Assembly: GCA_005787025.1 (NCBI GenBank)
Contig: SYCH01000191.1
Location: forward strand, 1-9,258
Reading direction: 5' to 3'
DNA length: 9,258 bases
From: Actinomycetota bacterium
Lineage (GTDB): Bacteria; Actinomycetota; Acidimicrobiia; Acidimicrobiales; Ilumatobacteraceae
In this document: positions 1 through 5,140 of the stretch, piece after piece
Layout of the letters: each line of letters starts with the position of its first letter
Position numbering within the stretch: position 1 is the stretch's first letter
Program-made: the position numbers and the translations under genes
The notes under the pieces: model-generated
Database searches by the model: none
Told to the model about the DNA's origin: nothing
What the model saw: only the letters and a program-made list of their open reading frames with translations

Positions 1-268
1 GCACTCGGATGGCCGTGCCTCCGAAACGATCATGGGAATCGTCACGCGAAGTGAGATACGCCACGGCACCGGCGGCCAGTGCGTCACCGATGAAATCGTG
101 CCCGTCGCGCTCGGCCACGATGGGCACGAACAACAGGCCGGGACGCACCTCGCGCGAATCGAACGCCACACCGTCGATCTCGACGTCGGGCCCCACCAGC
201 TGGGCGTGATCGCCGTGCAAGTTGCGGGCCGACAACGCCGCCACGAGTTCGGCGGCCGTGAAACGCAT
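1..268 (-). CDS. murF: UDP-N-acetylmuramoyl-tripeptide--D-alanyl-D-alanine ligase (MurF), N-terminal fragment
   Basis: Only the first 89 codons are in the window; the gene runs off the left edge. MurF adds D-Ala-D-Ala to the UDP-MurNAc-tripeptide in the cytoplasm, the last soluble step of the peptidoglycan precursor. The fragment begins MRFTAAELVAAL and carries the Mur ligase N-terminal signature, DSREVRPGLLFVPI at residues 37-50 followed by ERDGHDFIGDALAAGAVAYL (53-72), which binds the UDP part of the substrate. The short lead before the DSR motif fits MurF better than MurE, which usually has a longer N-terminus; MurE is the main alternative. The ATG at 268 has no Shine-Dalgarno, but TACCGT (280-275 on the minus strand) lies 6 nt upstream, so it may be read as a leaderless message. 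A terminator-like hairpin separates it from the di-iron gene, so it probably heads its own cell-wall unit. The ATP-binding and C-terminal domains lie outside the window. Confidence 0.78.
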   Translation of the reverse strand, partial: MRFTAAELVAALSARNLHGDHAQLVGPDVEIDGVAFDSREVRPGLLFVPIVAERDGHDFIGDALAAGAVAYLTSRDDSHDRFGGTAIRV

Positions 269-285
269 GAAGAAACGGTACAACA

Positions 286-318
286 GAAGGGCCGGCCACC
301 ATTGGCAGCCGGCCCTTC
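286..318 (-). terminator. Rho-independent-like terminator hairpin after the di-iron gene
   Basis: A perfect 11-bp inverted repeat, GAAGGGCCGGC (286-296) and GCCGGCCCTTC (308-318), with an 11-nt loop, lies 17 nt past the stop codon of the di-iron gene. The U-tract in the minus-strand transcript is weak (UGUUGU), as is common for actinobacterial terminators. It sits between genes of unrelated function, which supports a terminator role. Confidence 0.7.
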
Positions 319-335
319 ATCGACGTGTGGTTCGG

Positions 336-1463
336 TCAGCTCAGCGGCTCGTAGACCTCGCCCAACTCGAACTTGACGTACTCCTCGCCGGTGTCCACTT
401 CGTTCTCGAACTGGATGACGCCCATCTCCTCGAAGCGACGGCGCAACCACGCGTCGTTGCGATCGAGCAGGCCGAGCTTCTTGCAGTTCGGCACGATCTT
501 GGAGAAAAGCATCTGCTGGAAGACCGCACGGGTGGGGTCATTCAGCACCAACGGGATCACGTCGCGGGTGTTCACACCCATGCGCTCCCACACTTCCTGC
601 GACATGAAGCGGTCGCGCATGCGCACCGAGGCCTCGTAGGCGAACTCCTGGCGATCCTTGATCTCCTTGTCGCTCATCTGCGAGTAGACCTCCTGCAACG
701 ACAGCACGCCGAAGGCCACGTGGCGGGCCTCGTCGCTCATGACGTAACGGAGCAACTGCTTGAGCAAGGGCTCCGACACGAACTGGTACATGTTGCCGAA
801 GGCGGCCAAGGCCAGTCCTTCCACCATCACCTGCATGCCGAGGTAGGTCATGTCCCAGCGGCTGTCGTTGATGATGTCGTCCAGCAACATGCGCAGGTGC
901 GCGTTGATCTGGTACCCGCCACCGAGCTTCTCGTCGAGGTAGCGAGCGAAAACCTCCACGTGACGGGCTTCGTCCACCACCTGGGTGCTGGCGTACAACT
1001 TGGCGTCGTACCACGGAACGGTCTCGGTGATCTTGGCGGTGCAGAGCAACGCGCCCTGCTCGCCGTGCATGAACTGCGACAGGCTCCAGCGTCGCTGCTC
1101 CATGGCGAAGTCGGTCCACTCCTTGTCGCCCCACTTCTCGGCCGGCGTGCCGTCGTAGTGCGTGGCGGTCAGACCAGAAGCCATGGCGGCCAGATCCTTG
1201 GATACCTCGGCTTCGAGGTCCACGTCCTTGTCCCAGGGCAGATCGGTGGTGGCGTTCCACTGACCGGTCTTGGCCTTCTCGTAGAGCTTGCGCAACGCGG
1301 GGCGCGAGAGCGAGTAGTCCCAGGTGAAGATGGCGTCGGCGTTGTCCTTCACGATGTGCTCGATCTCGGTCGGGTCCACGGTCGGAATCGCCAGGATCGC
1401 CTCGACGTCGTTCAGGTCGGAACGACCGAGGATCTGCTGGTTTTCGCTTTCGGTGATGCTCAT
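336..1463 (-). CDS. Ferritin-like / RNR-R2-like di-iron carboxylate protein (putative oxygenase or oxidase)
   Basis: This 375-residue soluble protein has the full ligand set of a ferritin-superfamily di-iron centre: E135 in GEQGALL, E165 and H168 in DEARH, E215 in VEGLAL, and E245 and H248 in a second DEARH. The helical spacing (30 residues from the first Glu to the first ExxH, 30 from the third Glu to the second ExxH) fits the four-helix bundle of ferritin-like oxidases and R2-type proteins. Such centres activate O2 for hydroxylation, desaturation, N-oxygenation or radical formation; the substrate cannot be read from the sequence. There is no signal peptide, so it is cytoplasmic. The start is fixed by AAGGAGA (1475-1469) 5 nt before the ATG. 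It lies 63 nt downstream of a TetR gene and ends before a strong hairpin, so the two probably form a small regulated operon. No radical-site tyrosine or RNR partner gene is evident nearby, which argues against a true ribonucleotide reductase subunit. Confidence 0.8.
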   Translation of the reverse strand: MSITESENQQILGRSDLNDVEAILAIPTVDPTEIEHIVKDNADAIFTWDYSLSRPALRKLYEKAKTGQWNATTDLPWDKDVDLEAEVSKDLAAMASGLTATHYDGTPAEKWGDKEWTDFAMEQRRWSLSQFMHGEQGALLCTAKITETVPWYDAKLYASTQVVDEARHVEVFARYLDEKLGGGYQINAHLRMLLDDIINDSRWDMTYLGMQVMVEGLALAAFGNMYQFVSEPLLKQLLRYVMSDEARHVAFGVLSLQEVYSQMSDKEIKDRQEFAYEASVRMRDRFMSQEVWERMGVNTRDVIPLVLNDPTRAVFQQMLFSKIVPNCKKLGLLDRNDAWLRRRFEEMGVIQFENEVDTGEEYVKFELGEVYEPLS

Positions 1464-1468
1464 TGCTG

Positions 1469-1499
1469 TCTCCTTGTGTTGTCGAGTTGTGTTGTCGAG
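1469..1499 (-). repeat. 13-bp perfect tandem repeat plus Shine-Dalgarno in the leader of the di-iron gene
   Basis: Two head-to-tail copies of a 13-bp unit, CTCGACAACACAA on the minus strand, occupy 1499-1487 and 1486-1474. The last bases of the second copy form the start of the AAGGAGA ribosome site (1475-1469). The repeat fills about half of the 63-nt gap between tetR and the di-iron gene. It could be a simple slippage duplication, a protein- or RNA-binding site, or a leader element that keeps the ribosome site unstructured. Confidence 0.8.
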
Positions 1500-1526
1500 A
1501 ATCGTTGGTTGGGAAATCGTCGTGGT

Positions 1527-2111
1527 TCAACCCACCGTCACGTCTTCGAACGCGGCGACGAAGGGGCGGAACAGATTGGTCGCGGACTCGGGGTCAGCGA
1601 GATCGAAGTGCTCGCTCGGGGCCAAGAAGTAGGAGATCACGAGACGTGCCAGCAACTCGACGTACACCTCGGCTCGATCACGATCCAAGAACTCACCGAT
1701 CAACGGGGTGATGTACTCCGACGCGACACGGAGAATGCGTGGCAAGCCCTCGACCGTCAGCGACTTCAGTGCCGTGCCCTCTTCGGTGGCCAGCATCATG
1801 GCGAGGTGCTCGTCGTTGCGCATCTCCCGGATGGCGTAACCCGCGACCTGCACCGAGAAATCGAGCAACGAGTCCGCGTGATGCAGGTTGTCGCGCATGC
1901 CACTGAAGAACTCCTGCAACTCGCGCACGCGCAAGGCGTCGAACATCACGTCCTTGCCACCGGGAAACAACCGATACAGGGTCGCTCGCGACACTCCGGC
2001 TTCGGTGGCCACGTCGTCGATGGTCAACTTGCTCAGACCCCAACGCTCGACACAACGGCGCGCTGCATCGAGCACTCGGTCCTCCGGACTCGCGACTGTG
2101 ACCGTGGTCAT
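1527..2111 (-). CDS. TetR/AcrR-family transcriptional regulator
   Basis: This 194-residue protein is a typical-length TetR regulator. Residues 11-61 form the DNA-binding domain: DRVLDAARRCVERWG (helix 1), then LTIDDVATEAGVSRATLYRLF (29-49, the helix-turn-helix) and GGKDVMFDALR. The remaining residues (about 62-194) are the variable helical ligand-binding and dimerisation domain, which does not reveal the inducer. TetR proteins bind palindromic operators as dimers and leave when a small molecule binds. The gene has no Shine-Dalgarno; a TAGTGT -10 box ends 7 nt before the ATG, so the message is probably leaderless. A 27-bp palindrome overlaps that promoter, so autorepression is likely. The di-iron gene starts 63 nt downstream on the same strand and is the obvious target. 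Regulation of the lipoprotein cluster is possible but not shown: the operator lies downstream of that cluster, not at its promoter. Confidence 0.92.
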   Translation of the reverse strand: MTTVTVASPEDRVLDAARRCVERWGLSKLTIDDVATEAGVSRATLYRLFPGGKDVMFDALRVRELQEFFSGMRDNLHHADSLLDFSVQVAGYAIREMRNDEHLAMMLATEEGTALKSLTVEGLPRILRVASEYITPLIGEFLDRDRAEVYVELLARLVISYFLAPSEHFDLADPESATNLFRPFVAAFEDVTVG

Positions 2112-2114
2112 GGG

Positions 2115-2141
2115 TGAGACACTAAGACTCTTTCTGTCTCA
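2115..2141. promoter_or_regulatory. Palindromic operator, probable TetR autoregulatory site
   Basis: Outer arms TGAGACA (2115-2121) and TGTCTCA (2135-2141) are perfect inverted repeats, and an inner palindrome AAGACTCTT (2124-2132) shares the same centre at 2128. In total 11 of 13 base pairs of the 27-bp element are symmetric. It ends 4 bp from the tetR start codon and covers the spacer and -10 box of the predicted tetR promoter, which is the usual position of a self-repressing TetR operator. Confidence 0.8.
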
Positions 2142-2147
2142 TTGCAA
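2119..2147 (-). promoter_or_regulatory. tetR promoter, leaderless
   Basis: On the minus strand TTGCAA (2147-2142) and TAGTGT (2124-2119) are separated by exactly 17 bp. The -35 box matches TTGACA at four of six positions, and the -10 box fits the actinobacterial TANNNT pattern. Transcription would start at about 2111-2112, at the ATG itself, which agrees with the absence of a ribosome site. Confidence 0.6.
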
Positions 2148-2171
2148 GGAAAAGCGCCCGAATTCCTCGAA

Positions 2172-2213
2172 CGACCCGCCCCACCGGGTCGCCTCTAGCC
2201 CGAGACGCGACCC
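2172..2213 (-). terminator. Overlapping alternative hairpins at the end of the DUF1996 gene
   Basis: GGGTCGC (2186-2192) pairs with GCGACCC (2207-2213); a TCT/AGA extension beyond one mismatch gives a 6-nt loop that spans the stop codon (2197-2195). The same central segment CGGGTCG (2185-2191) can pair instead with CGACCCG (2172-2178) around a 6-nt loop. No U-tract follows. The location between the lipoprotein unit and tetR suggests a terminator or attenuator that separates the two units. Confidence 0.5.
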
Positions 2214-3130
2214 GAGGTGACGCCGCACACCACGTCACGGTGGAGACACAACCTCACTTCGTCCTCCAACTTGCCCTGATCCCAGGAGTTCACGAAGTCG
2301 GCATGTCCGGTGAGCACCCCGCCCGAGGCCAGTTTCAGGCCGGTGGGGTCTCCCGAGAACGAATAGGCGACCGAGAAGATCAGTTGCGGAACGTGCACCG
2401 GATGCGACGACGGACACTTTCCCGCCGTCGAGTAACGCATGTGTTCTCGGTGACCCGCGACATCGAGATGCTCACCGTCCCAACAATCGGGGAACGTGAC
2501 GTCGAGACGCAGACCCCGCTTGTCGGGGCACGCTGGCGGCGTCTCCGATCGCATGGCCCCGCTACCACAACTCCACGCCACCACGGACGTGGGTTGGGGC
2601 TCGACGGCCATCGCGTCCCCGGCGATCATGTACAAGCCGAACGGGAACGCCACGACCCGCGTCGGGTCGACATCCAGCCCGGCGCGGTAGTACGCCACGC
2701 TCTTCTCGGGGATCAGCATTTCGTCGTCGTGGTACAAAGCCGGCGCCCAGTACGACGCCGTGTCGGCCCTCTGCTCGCAGGTGGTGTCCTGACCGAGCAG
2801 ATACTCCGGCCGCGAATCGGCATTCACGGCGACGTTGCCGAAGAACACGTGCATGTGCGAGGCCCCGGGTTCACCGGGGTAGACGATGGGGTCGTCGGGT
2901 AGCGCGTGACTGTAAGGACATTCGACCACGAACTGCCCGACCGCACCTTGTGGTCCGGCGATCGGTCGGTCGGGTGCGCCCATCACCGCGGCCGAATCGA
3001 CCGGCATCGACATGTGCTGGTGCTCGGCACCGCGGACGTCATTCGGATCCGGCGCGCACGACGTCGCCAGAACGACGAACGCCGATCCGACGAGCAACGC
3101 GGACGTGGCCCGTCGGATCGGCGTCGTCAT
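2195..3130 (-). CDS. DUF1996-family lipoprotein
   Basis: The product has 311 residues. Residues 1-25 are a signal peptide (RR near the start, hydrophobic ALLVGSAFVVLATS) ending at C25, so it is probably lipid-anchored on the outer face of the membrane. From about residue 68 it matches DUF1996: C71, DDPIVYPGEPGASHMHVFFGN (79-99), TTCEQRADTASYW (116-128), FPFGLYMIAGD (162-172), FPDCWDGEHLD (213-223), CPSSHPVHVPQ (239-249) and HADFVNSWD (276-284). Eight cysteines follow the anchor (71, 118, 188, 201, 216, 239, 295, 302), an even number fitting disulfides. DUF1996 has no established activity that I can cite; its conserved histidines (SHMH 91-94, SHPVH 242-246) suggest a metal or ligand site. Between the anchor and the domain is HQHMSM (37-42), a His/Met cluster of a kind seen in copper-binding segments. 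It starts 24 nt after the beta-helix B stop, without a clear ribosome site, and is last in the lipoprotein cluster. Confidence 0.85.
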   Translation of the reverse strand: MTTPIRRATSALLVGSAFVVLATSCAPDPNDVRGAEHQHMSMPVDSAAVMGAPDRPIAGPQGAVGQFVVECPYSHALPDDPIVYPGEPGASHMHVFFGNVAVNADSRPEYLLGQDTTCEQRADTASYWAPALYHDDEMLIPEKSVAYYRAGLDVDPTRVVAFPFGLYMIAGDAMAVEPQPTSVVAWSCGSGAMRSETPPACPDKRGLRLDVTFPDCWDGEHLDVAGHREHMRYSTAGKCPSSHPVHVPQLIFSVAYSFSGDPTGLKLASGGVLTGHADFVNSWDQGKLEDEVRLCLHRDVVCGVTSGRVSG

Positions 3131-3154
3131 GAGAATGGTGTCGACCGTGTCCCG

Positions 3155-4582
3155 TCAGTCGATCTTGTCGGGGACCACGATGGCCGCCAGATCGATGGTG
3201 GGCGGGGTGGCATTGGCCGGAACAGCCGGTGCGGTGGCCGCATCGGGCATGTTCTCCAGTTGCGGCAGTTCGGGCAACGTGGCGGTCTTCCAGTCCACCG
3301 ACGGCGGGGCGGTCTCGGCATCCACCAACCAGGTGATGACGTTGAGGTCACCGGCGAGCCAGTCACCGGTGGTCTCACTCAACGGCGATCCGCAGGGGGC
3401 CAACGCCTCCAGATCGAGTGGCGCCGACGTGGTGAAGGTGTTGCCCGCGAAGCAGTTGCCCAATTCCCACAGGTTGCTCCCGGCTGATCCGACGGCGATG
3501 TCGGCACGACGGTTGTTCTCGAGCACGTTTCCACGAACTTCGTTGTCCTGTGAATCCCACAACAGCGGACCGTCGGGGATGACCGGCATTTGCTGCTTCT
3601 GGGTGGCGCAGTCGGTCTCCCAGGTGTCCCGGCCCGGAATGGCGTCGTTGGCGTCCTCTTCGAGGAACGGAACGAGACCGATGCCGGTCTTGTCGTGGTC
3701 CCACACACGGTTGCGCTCGATGATGTTCTGCACCCCACCGGCATTCAGGATTCCGTTGCCCATGGCCAGGATCGCCACGTCGATGGCCGGCGTGTCCGGC
3801 TGGTTGTTGGAGTACACGAGGTTGCCGACGATGGTGGTCTTGCGCTGCGGATAACAGAGCTCGTAGCTACCACTGTTGGGAACGATGCCCGCACGGTTGT
3901 TTCGGAACACCGAGTTCACGATGACCAGATTGCCGCCGGAGTTCGTGCCCGAATATCCGAGACCGTTGTGCTCGGCGATCACGTTGCGGATGACGGAGTC
4001 GCAGGGGAAGCACTGGCCGATGTAAAAGCCGGCATCCGGGCTACCAGCGGCGTAGGAATACTCCAACAGACCTCCGACGGAGTCGAAGGCGTAGATGCCG
4101 TAGTCGCCATTGCGCCAGGCTGTGAGGTACGAACCTCGATAGCTGCTGCTACCGGTCCAGAAGAACCCGTTCTTCGTGTAGTTCATGGCCGTCATGTTCT
4201 CGATGGCCACACCCGATGCGCCGACGACGCGGAACCCATTGTCCAGTTCGAAGTTGCCGTCCATGATGACGGTGTTGCGATCGAGGCCGCGGATGACGAT
4301 GTTGTCGGTGGTGACTTGGACCGCTTCCTTGTACGTGCCCGGGGCGATGAGAATCAGATCGCCCTCGGCCGCCGCGTCGACGGCTTCCTGGATCGTGGCG
4401 TAATCGGCCGGCACGTTCAATACGCCGGCCACGGGCGCCTCGGTGGAAGGAGCCTCGGTGGAAGGAGCCTCCGAAGTGGGGGCCTCGGTCGACGGTGCGT
4501 CCACTGCGTCGTCGTCAGAACCACACGCGATCAACGACACACTCAAAACGGATACGCCGAGAAGCGCGCGGAACAGTCTCAT
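3155..4582 (-). CDS. Right-handed parallel beta-helix lipoprotein B
   Basis: The product has 475 residues. The signal peptide ends in the lipobox LIAC (C20). A STEAP-rich linker (about 29-50) leads to a beta-helix of the pectin-lyase/NosD type: VPADYATIQEAVDAA (57-71) and GDLILIAPGTYKEAV (74-88) are the classic opening, followed by repeated coils rich in G, N, V and I up to about residue 385. Cysteines are C191 and C194 (GQCFPC), C243, C325, C377 and C397. A proline-rich tail ends in IVVPDKID. It is a paralogue of the protein at 8909-7638; catalytic residues of known pectate lyases are not recognisable, so binding or scaffolding is as likely as enzymatic action. The ATG at 4582 is chosen because it follows GAGGGGGG (4594-4587) and begins the signal peptide; in-frame codons run upstream to 4774 but overlap the cupredoxin gene and read as basic non-signal sequence. 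The cupredoxin gene ends 53 nt upstream. Confidence 0.85.
   Translation of the reverse strand: MRLFRALLGVSVLSVSLIACGSDDDAVDAPSTEAPTSEAPSTEAPSTEAPVAGVLNVPADYATIQEAVDAAAEGDLILIAPGTYKEAVQVTTDNIVIRGLDRNTVIMDGNFELDNGFRVVGASGVAIENMTAMNYTKNGFFWTGSSSYRGSYLTAWRNGDYGIYAFDSVGGLLEYSYAAGSPDAGFYIGQCFPCDSVIRNVIAEHNGLGYSGTNSGGNLVIVNSVFRNNRAGIVPNSGSYELCYPQRKTTIVGNLVYSNNQPDTPAIDVAILAMGNGILNAGGVQNIIERNRVWDHDKTGIGLVPFLEEDANDAIPGRDTWETDCATQKQQMPVIPDGPLLWDSQDNEVRGNVLENNRRADIAVGSAGSNLWELGNCFAGNTFTTSAPLDLEALAPCGSPLSETTGDWLAGDLNVITWLVDAETAPPSVDWKTATLPELPQLENMPDAATAPAVPANATPPTIDLAAIVVPDKID
4437..4496 (-). repeat. 15-bp tandem repeat encoding the STEAP linker of beta-helix lipoprotein B
   Basis: Four 15-bp units begin at 4437, 4452, 4467 and 4482. 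The first two are identical (GCCTCGGTGGAAGGA on the plus strand), the third is diverged and the fourth is partly changed. They encode five-residue units of the type STEAP/TSEAP between the lipid anchor and the beta-helix. Copy number could vary between strains by slippage without a frameshift. Confidence 0.85.
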
Positions 4583-4635
4583 GTTTCCCCCCTCAGGATG
4601 TCGCGGAGGCGACGGCAACAATCTAGCGCGAGGCC

Positions 4636-5133
4636 TCAGTCGACACGAATGACCCCGTACATACCGACCCCCGGGACTCCGTGTATCGAGCAAAAATACG
4701 GGTAGACGCCCGGGGCCGTGAAGACGTGCCGGAAAACTTCTCCGGGGGCGAACTCGGTGGACACGACACCCCACGCCGCCGGCGACGAGTCGGTCGCCAA
4801 CATCTCCGCGAGTCCCGCGTCGTCCTTCGCCGAGTCCGGGAGGATGTTGTGCTCGTTGCGTCCACGGTTGTCGAACACCACCTCGGTGCCGGCCACGATC
4901 TCGATGTCGATGGGGCGATACGAGTTGTCGAGGACCTGCACGGTGACCGACTCGCCATTGGGTGGCACGGTCGCGATGGTGGTGGTGATGGCCGAGCCAG
5001 CGTCATCGGGCTTCGATCCCCCGATGGCATCGGGAGAATCGGGGGCACAAGCCGTCATGAGTGCGAGCGGCAACAACACGAACGACGCGACGATGGACGT
5101 GGAGTTACGCGACTCCCGATTCATGCGACCCAT
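4636..5133 (-). CDS. Plastocyanin-like cupredoxin lipoprotein
   Basis: The product has 165 residues. The signal peptide ends at C29 (LALMTAC), so the protein is probably anchored outside the membrane; a flexible acidic/Thr linker (30-60) follows. The cupredoxin domain spans about 62-165: VTVQVLDNSYRPIDIEIVAG (63-82) and TEVVFDNRGRNEHNI (83-97) with H95 as the first copper ligand, then YPYFCSIHGVPGVGMYGVI (144-162) with C148, H151 and M158. These four residues form a type 1 copper site used for single-electron transfer. The Cys-x2-His-x6-Met loop is two residues longer than the plastocyanin spacing (His-x4-Met). The ATG at 5133 is preferred over 5124: GAGG (5142-5139) lies 5 nt upstream and overlaps the TGA of the ligase gene, implying translational coupling. 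Its partner is unknown; the beta-helix and DUF1996 lipoproteins downstream are candidates. Confidence 0.88.
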   Translation of the reverse strand: MGRMNRESRNSTSIVASFVLLPLALMTACAPDSPDAIGGSKPDDAGSAITTTIATVPPNGESVTVQVLDNSYRPIDIEIVAGTEVVFDNRGRNEHNILPDSAKDDAGLAEMLATDSSPAAWGVVSTEFAPGEVFRHVFTAPGVYPYFCSIHGVPGVGMYGVIRVD

Positions 5134-5140
5134 TGTCGCC

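Noticed and set aside
222..2117. A 631-codon open frame on the plus strand
   Set aside because: It lies antisense to the di-iron and TetR genes, both of which have clear family motifs; its His/Val/Arg/Gln-rich composition is typical of an antisense shadow in high-GC DNA.
4600..4613. Small hairpin GTCGC/GCGAC between the cupredoxin and beta-helix B genes
   Set aside because: A 5-bp stem without a U-tract is common in GC-rich DNA; the gap is short and the genes appear to be co-transcribed.
4630..4637. GAGGCCTC palindrome at the cupredoxin stop codon
   Set aside because: Eight bases with no loop or further symmetry; too short to support a terminator or operator.
4583..4774. N-terminal extension of beta-helix lipoprotein B to 4774
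   Set aside because: The extra 64 residues are Arg/Pro-rich, overlap the cupredoxin gene and would bury the signal peptide; the ATG at 4582 has a strong ribosome site and starts a lipoprotein signal.
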